A stretch of DNA of 64,000 nt from Heterodera schachtii (Eukaryota; Nematoda; Chromadorea; Rhabditida; Heteroderidae). Position 1 is the first letter of the stretch, and the number at the start of each line of letters is the position of its first letter. The position numbers and the translations under genes were made by a program. Where the stretch lies: assembly GCA_023374025.1 (NCBI GenBank), contig SIJG01000010.1:1068300-1132299 (forward strand), in the 5' to 3' direction. Shown piece by piece: positions 1 to 10,822 of this stretch. A model generated the notes under the pieces. The model was not told where the DNA came from. It did no database searches and was given only the letters and a program-made list of their open reading frames with translations.

Positions 1-1117
1 TTTTATAGCCATTTCTGTTTACTTATTCCAGTTGAATAGAAAATTATAGCTAGCCAAATCGATAAAAAAAGTTTTAAATTTTTTTGTTTTCAAGGCAATT
101 ACAAATGAAGAACAATGATTGCGATCATTGTCATGGTTTAGTGGCAGGGCAGTCATATGGTTAGTAAGAGGGAAGTTCTCCATATTTTTCTAAGCCAATA
201 ATGTAAACGCAACAATTTTCTATTGACCAAATGGTTATGGGTTTGTTTTTCGTGACATTTTATTATTTCTCGGCCTTTTTTCGAAATAAAAAGATTAATT
301 GCATAAGGAATTGTTTCCATTTCGTCCAAATGGTTCTATTCCGAAAGAATGCGAAAATAGACAGGCCAGAAAAAATATGATTGGAAATTTCATCTAATTT
401 TATAGCCATTTCTGTTTACTTATTCCAGTTGAATAGAAAATTATAGCTAGCCAAATCGATAAAAAAAGTTTTAAATTTTTTTGTTTTCAAGGCAATTACA
501 AATGAAGAACAATGATTGCGATCATTGTCATGGTTTAGTGGCAGGGCAGTCATATGGTTAGTAAGAGGGAAGTTCTCCATATTTTTCTAAGCCAATAATG
601 TAAACGCAACAATTTTCTATTGACCAAATGGTTATGGGTTTGTTTTTCGTGACATTTTATTATTTCGCGGCCTTTTTTCGAAATAAAAAGATTAATTGCA
701 TAAGGAATTGTTTCCATTTCGTCCAAATGGTTCTATTCCGAAAGAATGCGAAAATAGACAGGCCAGAAAAAATATGATTGGAAATTTCATCTAATTTTAT
801 AGCCATTTCTGTTTACTTATTCCAGTTGAATAGAAAATTATAGCTAGCCAAATCGATAAAAAAAGTTTTAAATTTTTTTGTTTTCAAGGCAATTACAAAT
901 GAAGAACAATGATTGCGATCATTGTCATGGTTTAGTGGCAGGGCAGTCATATGGTTAGTAAGATGGAAGTTTAACATATTTTTCAAGGCCAATAATGTAA
1001 ACGCAACAATTTTCTATTGACCCAATGGTTATGGGTTTGTTTTTCGTGACATTTTATTATTTCTCGGCCTTTTTCGAAATAAAAAGATTAACTGCATAAG
1101 GAATTGTTTCCATTTCG
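1..1117. repeat. Tandem repeat, 397-bp unit, about 2.8 copies, continuing off the left edge
   Basis: The same block starts at 1, 398 and 795, a period of exactly 397 bp. The first two units are almost identical. The third starts to diverge near 960 and stops at about 1117, where the sequence passes into the 3' end of an F-box-like exon on the minus strand. The unit ends with bases that also occur in that exon tail, so the array probably grew from sequence next to the gene fragment. No convincing open reading frame is seen in the unit. Confidence 0.93.
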
Positions 1118-1390
1118 GAAAGACAATTAATCAAATAGTGGTTTGACCTATTAACATCTTCACGACAGCTCAATTGCTTCGGCTTTCCATCTTTTGTCGG
1201 AATTTGCAACCATTTGCAAAATGCTTGGCCAATAGTTGCATTTGGCCCATCATCAGCAATTGAATCGGGCAACAAATTATCGGAACGGATTGAAATAATG
1301 TTGAGTTCGGTGAGAATTGACGGCGAAGTATGGAGACGCAAATTGTTGAAATACGGGAGATTAAACAGGGGTAAAGTCGGGAACATTGGT
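1118..1390 (-). pseudogene. F-box-like family, fragment of exon 3 (copy 1)
   Basis: On the minus strand this reads part of the family's long middle exon: LRLHTSPSILTEL, then LLPDSIADDGPNATIG, then IPTKDGKPKQLSC. The F-box-like exon, the first part of exon 3 and exons 4-5 are missing. Upstream (above 1390) the sequence is unrelated repeat DNA, and downstream it is the 397-bp tandem array. It is a truncated relic. The reading frame is open over the part that remains. Confidence 0.85.
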
Positions 1391-2103
1391 CCAATAAAAA
1401 AAAGGACAAAATTGCTCGTTTTTTGCGATTCTGAGAAGTGCTTTGTGGTTATCGAGGTCGCTGATCACGATTCTGATATTCATTCGCACCGATTTCGAAC
1501 TCCGAACCCGAATTCGAACAAGTACTGCCAATGGTCCCCACTTTTTTGGGAGAAAAGTTTTGTTCGAAAAGGTTGTGAAAACATGTTTAATTTATGGGAA
1601 CGCGAATACATTAGAAAAACAGTACGAAAAAAGCAAACAGAGCTCCCGTCTTTTTCCGTTCTGACAATGAGTAGAAAAAGGATCTTATGCAGAAAAAATC
1701 GACAAAAAGACACAAAAAATATGCCAAAATTGCAACAAATAAAAGGCACAAATTGAAAAAGGAGAAATTTCACGAGTTTGAATTTAATTATATACAAAAT
1801 TGATACTTTGGTGGTAAATCCCTTCACAGCAGACAAGGGCGTACCACCAGCAGACCCTTGGCTTCGGAGGGGCTGAAGTCAAAAATTCGATTTGAAAACT
1901 TACACAATAGACAAATAGGTTTTTATGTATGTAAGTCAAAATTTTTAAAGACAAAAAGGGATGATGCTAAAGCTGAAGGACACTTTTAAAAAATAAGATT
2001 TGAATTTTCAAAGATTCTACCACTCCATAAATATGAGATGCAATTGTCCGATCACTTTCCATTCGTAATGATCATCAGAATTTCTCATTTCCCAATAATT
2101 CTT
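1391..2103. repeat. Intergenic DNA with two dispersed repeat families
   Basis: No gene is supported. Bases 1450-1530 belong to a dispersed family with a 'cgaggtcgctgatca' core and a 'gaacccgaattcgaac' end, related to copies at about 4450, 6450, 24540 and 40730-40880. Bases 1600-1775 belong to a second family (reverse orientation) carrying 'tgtcagaacggaaaaaga', also found near 23640, 36420, 36850 and 50680-51000. The stretch next to 2070-2100 resembles the conserved 3' flank of F-box-like genes. Confidence 0.6.
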
Positions 2104-2885
2104 TCACTTTTTCTTTCGCTGTCCGCCGGGCCCGGCATTCATTTTCAGACGATTTTTTGCGTTAATTTGGCCCGATTCTGGTGGAGACAATTGCCTAAAC
2201 GAACAGCGATTTAAATGTGACGGCATATAAAAAACACTGTTGCCGCCATTGTTTCATTATCCATTTTTTGAAAGCTCAAAAGTGATTTTGTTCAAATTGT
2301 CCGTCTTTTTGTCCTCCCATTGAATTGTCTTCCCAATTTGGCATCGCTTCAACACCAAATCGATATATTCAGTACCACTAACATCATCATCATCTTCATC
2401 CATATTTGCATCATCGTTTTCTTCTTGCTCCAATGTCAGCATTTCGTTGGTCCGATCGTTCACCAATTCAAATGGCTCAATTGGCGTTGATTCAAAATAT
2501 TCAATTCGAATTACGTAGTTGGCAGAAATGGTGGCACGAAGAAATGCCTATAAAATGGGAAACGTAAGGAAAATGGCGGTAATCAATCCGAATATTTTAT
2601 TGAAAATGTGGCCACACTTCTTTGAAATTGGTAATCCATTTGGTATTTGGCGGTTCTGAAAGATCATAACAACTCAATTGCTTTGGCTTTCCATCGCTTC
2701 TCGGAATGTTCAACCATTTTGACAACGCTTGGCCAGCAGTTGCTTTTGGCCCATCATCAGCAATTGAATCGGGCAACAAATCACTGGAATCGATTGTACT
2801 AAGGTCGATATCGGACAGAATAGTCGGTGAAGTGTGGAGACGCAAATCGTCCAAATAATGGCCATTGGAAAGAGACAAATGACGG
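2104..2885 (-). pseudogene. F-box-like family, exons 3-5 only (copy 2)
   Basis: Minus-strand exon 3 (to about 2607) reads LRLHTSPTILSDID and IADDGPKATAGQALSKW. Exon 4 (about 2257-2548) reads NDRTNEMLTLE, a Glu/Asp-rich stretch and KRCQIGKTIQWED. Exon 5 (2104-2194) ends in GQRKKK and a stop. Exon 3 is cut at about 2885, where a GC-palindrome repeat begins, so the F-box-like exon is gone. The exon 4 donor is also lost: the GT expected after the last Gly codon is AT. It is non-functional as read. Confidence 0.85.
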
Positions 2886-3230
2886 ACTTATTCAGTGGGT
2901 GGAGAGTGTGGCGCTGGGAACTTTCGAACTGAGTTAAAAACGAATTGACCAAATAACCCAGGGTTCGGATTCGTTCTTGAATGGCAAGGACGTGCTGGAA
3001 ATCTGTTATTAAATTCCACAAAAATTGCAGTTTTTTCCCGGCCCCATCGGCACCGCCGCTGGACCCCCTCCACCTATTACCAAAGTTTTCGGAAAAAGCT
3101 CGCCGCAAAAAAGCGTTGTGAAAAGTGAAAAAAGTGCTCGTCGCCAATCAAAAAATCCAAACAATTACCCAATTGTATTCAAACGGAAAAAACAACAATA
3201 AAATATGACGAGCAATTATCCGATCACTTT
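2886..3230 (-). repeat. GC-palindrome repeat (hAT-MITE core), reverse copy
   Basis: Bases 3040-3075 carry a short GC-rich core (form ccatcggcaccgccg) followed by a 'ccaaagttttcggaaaaagc' type stretch. The same arrangement recurs at about 12990, 13585, 32025, 34465, 47330, 50545, 52325, 55810, 59835 and 63950. It directly truncates the neighbouring F-box-like exon. Bases 3180-3230 are the conserved 3' flank of the next F-box-like copy. Confidence 0.7.
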
Positions 3231-3269
3231 CCATTCCTAATGATCGATCTCATTTTCCTAATAATTCCT

Positions 3270-3728
3270 TCACTTTTTCTTTCGCTGTCCGCTGGGCCCG
3301 GCACTCATTTTCTGGTGATTTTTTGCGTTCTTTTTGCCCGTATTTGGTGGAGACAATGGCCTAAATGAAATGCAATTGAAAGTGATTATTATAGCAAAAG
3401 CTGTTACCACTCACCCAATGCAATTTTCATACAAAGTAATGTTGACTTTGTTCAAATTTTACAAATTTTCGTCCTCCCATTGGATTGTCTTTCCAATTTG
3501 GCATCGCTTCAACCGCCAAACAACATCAGTATTTTCATCATGTTCGTCTTCTTTCTCCATTGTCAGCTTTTCGTTGGTCCGTTCGTTCATCAATTCAAAT
3601 GGCCCAATTTCCGTTGGTTCAAAATATTCAAGTCGAATTATGTAATTGGCCGAAGAAGAGTTGGCACGGAGAAATGCCTAAAAATGGAAACGAAAAGCAA
3701 ATGGCAATCAACGCAAATATTTTATTGA
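3270..3728 (-). pseudogene. F-box-like family, exons 4-5 (copy 3), head-to-head junction
   Basis: Exon 4 (3415-3677) and exon 5 (3270-3360) of the main subfamily read on the minus strand with normal splice sites: NERTNEKLTMEKE, then KRCQIGKTIQWED, then GNCIG-type end, then PLSPP. Just upstream, at about 3729, the strand of the family switches, and plus-strand exon 3 sequence of another copy begins. An inversion or recombination breakpoint therefore lies there. Exons 1-3 are missing. Confidence 0.85.
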
Positions 3729-3730
3729 AT

Positions 3731-4317
3731 TCACATCCCGGCAAAAGATGGCCAACCGAAGAAATTACGTTGCCATGCTTTTACGTCAGAATCGCTGATT
3801 TAGTCAACAATTTCAAGAAGGTGTGTGGCCACATTTTTGTTGGATTAATTGCCATTTGATTTTCGTCTCTCATTGTTTAGAAATTTCGCCGTGCCACCAC
3901 TTTTTCCGCCAGCTATCAAATTCAATTTACTGTTCATGTGCCAACGGAAATTGTGCCATTTCAATTGATGAACGAACGGACCAACGAATTGCTGACATTG
4001 GAGAAAGAAGAAAACAATGATGAAAGTATGGATGAAGAAGATGATGATGAATGGGACAAGCGATGGCTAATGAAGCGATGTCAAATTGGGGGGACAAATG
4101 CCGCGTTAAACGAAAATTCGGGCAATTTGAACAATGTCAGCTTTTCGTTTTATGGGAATTGTATTGGGTGAGTTGTAACAGCTTTTGCTTTAATAACCAA
4201 ATTAAAAGTTCCGCTTAATTTAGGCCATTGTCGCCACCGACAGAAGAAGAAGAAGCGGGACAAAGTGCCGGAAAAGAATCGACGTATTGTGACATGAATG
4301 GATTAATTTGGAAATGA
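3731..4317 (+). pseudogene. F-box-like family, end of exon 3 plus exons 4-5 (copy 4)
   Basis: The plus strand carries the last 90 bp of exon 3 (IPAKDGQPKKLRC, then ending in VNNFKK), exon 4 at 3881-4167 (VNERTNE-like LMNERTNELLTLEKEE, acidic run, MKRCQIGG) and exon 5 at 4224-4317. Exon 5 is of the variant type PPTEEEEAGQSAGKE, ending in LIWK, and its stop codon lies inside a conserved 14-bp palindrome. The 5' part is lost at the inversion junction at about 3729. The exons present have intact splice sites and frames. Confidence 0.88.
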
Positions 4318-4326
4318 TCGATCATT
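4313..4326. promoter_or_regulatory. Conserved 3'-flank palindrome AATGATCGATCATT
   Basis: A perfect 14-bp palindrome overlapping the stop codon of the preceding F-box-like copy. The same palindrome, or a one-base variant, follows many other family members. Its function is unknown. Its position suggests a 3' UTR element. Confidence 0.6.
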
Positions 4327-4848
4327 ATTATTATTATTGAGATGAATTTTATGAAGGATAGTCGCAAATACCTACATTTTATGCGTACAATGTAAATAAA
4401 TCGGATGTCTAAAAATTGCAAAAATAAAAATAATTTTGACTTTCGATTTTTTGTTCGAATTCGGGTTCAGGGTTCGATATTCAGAATTACTGACGCATTT
4501 TCCGGTCACGATCTTTTTTAGCAAGAATTCAAACAGTTTCATATGTATATTGTAGATTCTTAAAAATGATGACCTAAAATCTTGAAATTCAGTTTTTCCC
4601 AATTTTTGATAGCCATATACTTTTTGTTTTTCATACATCGTAGGCCCTAATAAATTCCGAAAAAATAATTATCATACTTTTTGCCATTTTATCATATCAA
4701 AGCATTCACACCAATTACACAATGAATGGAAATGGACGAATTTGTGAGCAAAATATGTACGACATACAACTGCGTACATAAATGACAATATTTAGGGATC
4801 ACAAACACTTTACATCAATTAATTAATTCATTCATTCAATTCTTTCTG
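4318..4848. other. Intergenic, no gene seen
   Basis: A+T-rich DNA. It starts with the shared F-box 3' flank, including a TTA trinucleotide run at about 4326. Bases 4440-4510 hold a copy of the dispersed repeat with 'ttcgaattcgggttcag'. The stretch 4700-4830 resembles the flank at 16330-16480 and 17690-17800 (inverted), so it is part of a larger duplicated unit that includes the 3' end of the second F-box subfamily. Confidence 0.55.
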
Positions 4849-6190
4849 CTGTTGATCAGTCGGTCCCGGGGAAGCGTCGAGAAGACTTTAAAAAACAAAA
4901 CATAAATTTGAAATCTTTTAAAATTAATTGCTCACTCATTGTCAATTCCGTCCTTTTCGATGGAAATGTAAATTCGGTTTCACTGGCCATCCTTCATCAA
5001 TTTATCCCATTTTCTCTCTCTCTCATCCGGCGCAATTGGCCAACGGTTGAGCACAAAACATTCCTCATCATTAGCATCATATTGAAACAATGCCAAGTGC
5101 TCTCCAGTCAATTCGTTGGTCAGCAGAAAAGATGGTACAACAAAGTCAATCGAAGAGGACGGCACAAATTTAAAGTAAACGGAGAAGCAAACACGAGAAG
5201 AAGCATCGGAAAATGCCTAAAAATGGGGCAAAAAATCACAAAAAAACAAATAAAAGACGGCATGAAATCACCGCTTTGAATTGTTCAATTATTGACGGCC
5301 ATTCCTCCACCGATGAATTCTCGGTGTACTTGAGCAGCTTCGGTACACCGTCCGGAGAAGGCGTGAAAAGCCATTTAACCACCGCTTGACCATCCGTCGC
5401 GCTGGCACTGTCATCGGGCGGAAATTCGGGGAGAATGTCGCCAATAACATTGAAAAAACGGAGAGATGGACAATCGTTGAGAATGGACGGGGCCAATTGA
5501 CGCACTCGACGAAAAGTGAAGTTGTATAAATATACATGACGAATGGAGTTATGGAGCAATGGCCAAATGGTGGACAGGAAGAACTCCAAACTACGAACAT
5601 TTTCATTCGAAATGGCCAAATAAGTTGTAGATGAAGCGAAAAAGCGGTAAAAATGGCCGAGAAAAGTGAGGACATTGTGGTCGAAGTAACTGAAATAAGA
5701 AAGTGATCTAAAACAATGGGATTTTGTCATTTACGTAATCAAAATGCCTCTGACGCCGATGATTTTGTTCGGCAACCGAATTTGAGGGATTGGCAATGCT
5801 TTTCCTTCGTTGGCATTGACAATTTCCATTTCTTTTCTGCCAAACCATTGCTTCTTCTTTTGAATTCGCAATTCTTTGTCCAATATCCATTTGCGTGTTT
5901 TGAAATGTTCGTCCACGCGGCGGTCAAATCGGCGACTGATCAGAGCGATTCCAAGGCCAAGCTGAGAAGGCGGAAGTAAAGCGAACACTTCGAGCCAACA
6001 GTCAACGGAGATGAAGCTGAAAAGGGAATTTTTTTGTTTTTATTAATTTTATTTTATTTTTTTACATTTCTTTTTTGTTTTGGCGTCGTCGTTTTTTAAA
6101 TAATGAAATGAATAATGGAATGAAAAGCAAAAGAAAAGGGCCTAAGCAAAAGGAAAGCCAAATGAGAAATTTAGTTTCATTTTGAAGTTT
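4849..6190 (-). pseudogene. Second-subfamily F-box-like gene (copy 5), with stop in exon 4
   Basis: Minus strand. The first exon reads a hydrophobic stretch (FLIWLSFCLGPFLLLF) then basic KKRRRQNKK. The F-box-like exon reads LPPSQLGLGIALISRRFDRR. Exon 3 reads YFDHNVLTFLGHF, LAPSILNDCPSLRFF, FPPDDSASATDGQAVVKWL. Exon 4 reads SSSIDFVVP and LTNELTGE. Compared with the copy at 17807-19284, the first exon has a one-base insertion that removes the start frame, and exon 4 has an in-frame TGA at 4980-4982 before its usual donor. The short last exon (LLDAS..) is at about 4850-4888. It is probably a recent pseudogene. Confidence 0.8.
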
Positions 6191-6700
6191 TAGTGGGGCT
6201 GGCCTATGGGGTAAATTTTCTCAAATGATTTTTTGAAATTTTTTTTAAAAGATTTCATCTTGGCAACCTCAGCCAATGATAAAGAGTTGTGATACGATGT
6301 AAAAGAAAAAAGAAAACGTACGGAATTCTCGAAGACATTACGGCAACAAAATGACCGGGAAAAATTATGAGCGAATGTTACCATGAAATTTCATTTTTAT
6401 TTTTTTCAAAAAATGGGTTGACAAACTGATTGTACAACCTATGGTTTTCGAGGTTACTGATCATGAATCCGGCATCCGTTTCCACCTATTTCAACCCCTT
6501 GACTATACGTCAGCACAATTTTTATTTTTAAAGCAACAATTTTTGCGTAAAAGTGCCACAAATCCAATCAAATTAAATGTGTTAAAACGAAGAAGCAACA
6601 AAAAATGGGAGAAGCCATCAACAGATAAATTTCCATTCATTGTGATCGATAGAATTTCTCATTTCTAAATAATTCAAATGGCACAAGCGAAATGAGTGTT
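6191..6700. other. 5' flank of second-subfamily gene plus dispersed repeat
   Basis: Bases 6280-6390 match, in the same relative position, the upstream regions at 15000-15110 and 19320-19480, sharing 'gtacggaattctcgaagaca' on the plus strand and a GGGGAAAATTAT-like block. This is therefore a conserved 5' flank of the second F-box-like subfamily. Bases 6451-6500 are a copy of the 'cgaggttactgatca' dispersed repeat. No separate gene is supported. Confidence 0.55.
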
Positions 6701-6925
6701 TTAAATAAATAGAACTTTGTAGTTGGCGAAAGTGGTGGCACGGAAAATTTCAAAAAAATATGGAAAACGAAAGCAATTGGCATTCAATTGAAATATTTTA
6801 CGAAAATATTGCCACCATACCTTTTTGAAATAATTGGCCAATCTTGTGGTTTTTGACGTATGACCATATTCCCGACAACTCAATTGCTTCGGATTTCCAT
6901 CGCTTCTCGGAATAGGCCCCATATG
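6701..6925 (-). pseudogene. F-box-like family, exon 3/4 scrap (copy 6)
   Basis: The minus strand reads IPRSDGNPKQLSCREYG and KTTRLANYFKK (end of exon 3), an intron with GT, and the first few codons of exon 4 (FRATTFANY). Everything upstream and downstream is missing. It is a 200-bp relic. Confidence 0.75.
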
Positions 6926-7089
6926 AGATAAACCCAGGGCTTCCAGATGTGCAAATTTATTTTGCTGCTTTCATCCAAGAAATCCAAACGAATTAAATGC
7001 ATTTAAATGAAAGAAGCAACAAATATATGTGAGGAGCAATTATCTGATCAATTTCAACTCATATTAATCATCATTTCCTAATAATTCCT

Positions 7090-7826
7090 TCACTTTTTCT
7101 TTCGCTGTCCGCTGGGCCCGGCACTCATTTCAAGAGGACTTTTTTCATTCATTTGGCCCGCCACTGGTGGAGACAATGGTCTAAATTAAGGGCAATTAAA
7201 ATTGATTATTATAGCAAAAGCTGTTGCCACTCACCCAATGCAATTTTCATACAAAGTAATGTTGACTTTGTTCAAATTTCCAAAATTTTCTTCCTCCCAT
7301 TGAATTGTCGCCCCAATTTGGCATCGCTTCAACAGCAAATCGCAATTAGGATATTCTTCATCCACATTTTCATCATTTTTTTCTTTCTCCAATGTCAGCA
7401 TTTCGTTGGTCCGTTCGTTCGTCAATTCAAATGGCCCAATTTCCGTTGATACAAAATATTCAAATTGAATTATGTAGTTGGCCGAAGAAGAGTTGGTGGC
7501 ATGGAGAAATACCTAGACATTTGGAAATATAAAAAAAATGCAGTTTTTTAAAATTTACGAAAATGGGTATTTTTCGGTTTTGTGTACACACCTCGAAATT
7601 TTCAAAAATATGCAAAAAAAAGATGCTGAGTTTTTTGGTGGCACAAAATGAATAATTATCCCAAGAAAATCTTAGGTTTTTTCCATTTTTTTTAAATTTT
7701 GATGTATGTTCACAAAACAGAAAAGTACCCGAAAATGTTACCACACCTTTTTGAAATTGTTGACCAATTCAATTACTTTTGACGTATCACCACAGCAAAT
7801 CAATCGCTTCGGTTGGCCATTTTTTG
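7090..7826 (-). pseudogene. F-box-like family, exons 3(end)-5 (copy 7), left arm of inverted duplication
   Basis: Exon 5 is 7090-7180, exon 4 is 7235-7512 (NERTNEMLTLEKEKN, KRCQIGATIQWEEE) and the exon 3 tail is 7747-7826. The arm is a near-identical inverted copy of 16945-17681, including a MITE-like insertion in intron 3 (about 7545-7735) with ends 'gggtatttttcggttttgtg' and 'gggtacttttctgttttgtg'. The exon 3 reading stops exactly where the retroelement LTR starts. The exons are otherwise open. Confidence 0.88.
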
Positions 7827-8120
7827 AGGACATCGCTTCGTAGAGGGCGAGGATGTGCTATCATTGTGATTTAAAATATATTTGGCGTTTTGTTATTTTA
7901 ATTTGTGTCATTTTTCTTTTGTGATTTTTGGAGTTAGTTGTCAGTTTATGCAGTCGTCAGTTCCCTATTGATTTGTCTTCGCCTTATTTAATTGAAATAA
8001 ATAATTGTCTTCGGCATTGGGCTGTGTATTGTGTTTGCTTTGGGCTGTTGTCTTTTGCTGTGTGCTGTGCAACAACAACTTTATTAAAGCCCCCCTGACA
8101 ACGCTATCTGTTTTTACGAC
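7825..8120 (+). repeat. LTR 1 of the gag-only element
   Basis: 296 bp, starting TGAGGACATCGC and ending near TTTTTACGAC. It contains an A+T-rich 'tttaaaatatatttgg' (possible TATA region) and 'aaataaataattg' / 'tttattaaagc' (possible polyadenylation signals). The end is not the canonical CA, and the boundary is set by comparison with the third LTR. Confidence 0.88.
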
Positions 8121-8121
8121 T

Positions 8122-8139
8122 TGGCGCTCCTGGCATTGG
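8122..8139 (+). other. Putative primer binding site
   Basis: TGGCGCTCCTGGCATTGG follows the LTR end after one base. It starts with TGG, as expected for a sequence complementary to a tRNA 3' CCA end. The tRNA was not identified. The same sequence follows LTR 2. Confidence 0.5.
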
Positions 8140-8596
8140 TGAATCAGCAGTGGTCAAAAACAAATTGGACGTGGCTTCGAATTGATAATAGGGAAAAGTA
8201 AATCCCTCGACAAGTGTGGAGAAATCGAAAAAAGGGAAAACAAATTCCTAGCAAGAGAAGAGCCGAATCAACCGACTGTGGACAGCTAATTTTGTAAACG
8301 GGTAAAGTAAAGCCCACGAAAGACGAGCCCTAGCGGTTGAATTGATTGGAAACGGGAAACAAATCCCAAATTCAACGGACTGCCGACAAAAAAGGGTTGA
8401 ACAAAAACCCGGAAAACGATTCGAAGAGCAGACGAACAAGGCGAATTTTTTTTTGAAAACGGGAAAAGCAAATCCCTCTTCACTTCAAATCTCAGCATCA
8501 GAAAAGGAAATTGTGAAACAAATCACAAAATTTGTCAGTTCGGTAAAATCCTTCGACAAACTGACTCTCAAACAGAGAAACTAAACCCATTTCGAC

Positions 8597-9997
8597 ATGC
8601 AGCAACTCCTCCAAAACAAAACATCGGACAAAGGATATGGGATGAAAAAACCGCAGAGGAAAGGAGAGCAAATTAGCGCGTTGGAATTTGTTCTAACAAT
8701 GGAACGACTCCCGGAACTGAATGGAACGGAAGGAAGCAACAAAGTTCGGAAATTTTTCAGCACATTTTCGTCGGCAACAGAAGAATGGCCGGAGAGTCGC
8801 CGAATTTCAGCGTTGGAAAGCAAAATCAGTGGAAAGGCTGAACGCGCATTTGACGCCGTGATGAAACATCAGCCGAAAAATGTCAACGAAATTTGCCGCA
8901 AAATGGAAGGAATTTTGAGCGAGTGGGACTGCACCGAAACGCGGGCATTCAACGAATTGTGGGAAGGAGTGAAGCGAAGACCGGCAGAAACGTTGGACGA
9001 ATTCGCGGAACGACTTTATGGCATTGTTGACCGCGCTCACCCAGGTTTGCCGCCAGGCTTTGTCAGCGATTTTGCGATAAAGCACTTAATTCGTGCTATG
9101 GGAAACCCGCAAATTTCGGTTGGATTGGAGTTAGCGCGCCGTCAAGGCATGAGCTTCGACAGCTTCGTCGCTCTCGCAGTACGCGCAGAAGAAGTGCAAA
9201 AAGCCACGAAATCGGCTGAGTCTATAAAACGGCACCGGCCAAATTTTCAACAGAAACCGACAGTTCCACTACAAAAAATTTTCGCACCAAGGACGAAACC
9301 GATCGTTTGCTACAACTGCAACAAAATCGGGCACATTTCCCGCAACTGTAGACTAATTGAGCGGAAGCACTTCAACTGTTCACCAAAAGCGCCGCAACAT
9401 CAAAATTTTGTGAAAAAGCTCGCCGATTTTCGAAAAAATTCGGAAGGTGAGAAGAAACCGAACGATTTGAGGTTGTCTAACCAATCACCGGCACAACGAA
9501 CGAATACGGAAGCTAAATTGAAGACGACCAACCGACAGCGCAATGCGTCCTCGTCAAAATTCAGTGTAAAAGCAGTAAGCAAGAAGGAAAATTCGGCCGA
9601 AATTTCAAATTGCGTCTTAAATGCAATTGTTGCTGCGTTGGTTGTGTTCGCCGGCGTATTTTCGCAGGAAAAATCAAAGTCTGAACGAATTTGGAAAAGC
9701 AAAAGCCCAACGAGGAACACCGACGAAGTGAAAGGACGGAAATCAAATGGAAAATTGGGGACAATTTTTTCGCCGAAGGCCGGGGAGGAAAAGGCGAAAG
9801 TCGAAGCAGCCAATCTTGAAAATTTGTTGAAAATCGGCAAAAGCCTGAATTTTCCAAATTATGATCGGAAGTGTGCGCAAGAAGCTGCCGCTGATGAATT
9901 TATCAGGCCAGGTCAAAAGTCTGAGACTCGTTTTGTCCGTCGTTTTTACAGGTGTGATCCTGCAACGCGACTCCATGCCGAAATGATCCACTGCTGA
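8597..9997 (+). CDS. gag: Retrotransposon Gag protein, copy 1
   Basis: 466 residues. Residues about 60-210 look like a capsid/retrotrans_gag domain (helical, with motifs RRPAETLDEFAERLYGIVD and SDFAIKHLIRAM). Residues 238-251 form a zinc knuckle of the CX2CX4HX4C type (CYNCNKIGHISRNC) that would bind RNA. The rest is basic and low in complexity, with one hydrophobic stretch (IVAALVVFAGVF, about 340-355) and no protease motif. A TGA ends the gene about 50 bp before the next LTR. It should assemble particles or package RNA, while enzymes would have to come from another element. Residue for residue it equals copy 2. Confidence 0.9.
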   Translation: MQQLLQNKTSDKGYGMKKPQRKGEQISALEFVLTMERLPELNGTEGSNKVRKFFSTFSSATEEWPESRRISALESKISGKAERAFDAVMKHQPKNVNEICRKMEGILSEWDCTETRAFNELWEGVKRRPAETLDEFAERLYGIVDRAHPGLPPGFVSDFAIKHLIRAMGNPQISVGLELARRQGMSFDSFVALAVRAEEVQKATKSAESIKRHRPNFQQKPTVPLQKIFAPRTKPIVCYNCNKIGHISRNCRLIERKHFNCSPKAPQHQNFVKKLADFRKNSEGEKKPNDLRLSNQSPAQRTNTEAKLKTTNRQRNASSSKFSVKAVSKKENSAEISNCVLNAIVAALVVFAGVFSQEKSKSERIWKSKSPTRNTDEVKGRKSNGKLGTIFSPKAGEEKAKVEAANLENLLKIGKSLNFPNYDRKCAQEAAADEFIRPGQKSETRFVRRFYRCDPATRLHAEMIHC

Positions 9998-10050
9998 CAC
10001 CCTTGCCGCCCCTTTCAACGCCGAATGCACTACCGATGTACCCAAAGCGC

Positions 10051-10346
10051 TGAGGACATCGCTTCGTAGAGGGCGAGGATGTGCTATCATTGTGATTTAA
10101 AATATATTTGGCGTTTTGTTATTTTAATTTGTGTCATTTTTCTTTTGTGATTTTTGGAGTTAGTTGTCAGTTTATGCAGTCGTCAGTTCCCTATTGATTT
10201 GTCTTCGCCTTATTTAATTGAAATAAATAATTGTCTTCGGCATTGGGCTGTGTATTGTGTTTGCTTTGGGCTGTTGTCTTTTGCTGTGTGCTGTGCAACA
10301 ACAACTTTATTAAAGCCCCCCTGACAACGCTATCTGTTTTTACGAC
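10051..10346 (+). repeat. LTR 2 (shared middle LTR)
   Basis: Appears identical to LTR 1 by eye over 296 bp. It acts both as 3' LTR of the first unit and 5' LTR of the second. It is followed by the same TGGCGCTCCTGG priming-site-like sequence. Confidence 0.88.
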
Positions 10347-10822
10347 TTGGCGCTCCTGGCATTGGTGAATCAGCAGTGGTCAAAAACAAATTGGACGTGG
10401 CTTCGAATTGATAATAGGGAAAAGTAAATCCCTCGACAAGTGTGGAGAAATCGAAAAAAGGGAAAACAAATTCCTAGCAAGAGAAGAGCCGAATCAACCG
10501 ACTGTGGACAGCTAATTTTGTAAACGGGTAAAGTAAAGCCCACGAAAGACGAGCCCTAGCGGTTGAATTGATTGGAAACGGGAAACAAATCCCAAATTCA
10601 ACGGACTGCCGACAAAAAAGGGTTGAACAAAAACCCGGAAAACGATTCGAAGAGCAGACGAACAAGGCGAATTTTTTTTTGAAAACGGGAAAAGCAAATC
10701 CCTCTTCACTTCAAATCTCAGCATCAGAAAAGGAAATTGTGAAACAAATCACAAAATTTGTCAGTTCGGTAAAATCCTTCGACAAACTGACTCTCAAACA
10801 GAGAAACTAAACCCATTTCGAC

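Noticed and set aside
8248..8823. Short open frames on both strands in the gag leader, present identically in both units
   Set aside because: They lie between LTR and gag, overlap each other, and match no family by eye. Their duplication only reflects the 2226-bp tandem.
9400..10090. Minus-strand frames of 98-146 codons opposite gag
   Set aside because: They are shadow frames of the gag gene; composition and overlap argue against real antisense genes.
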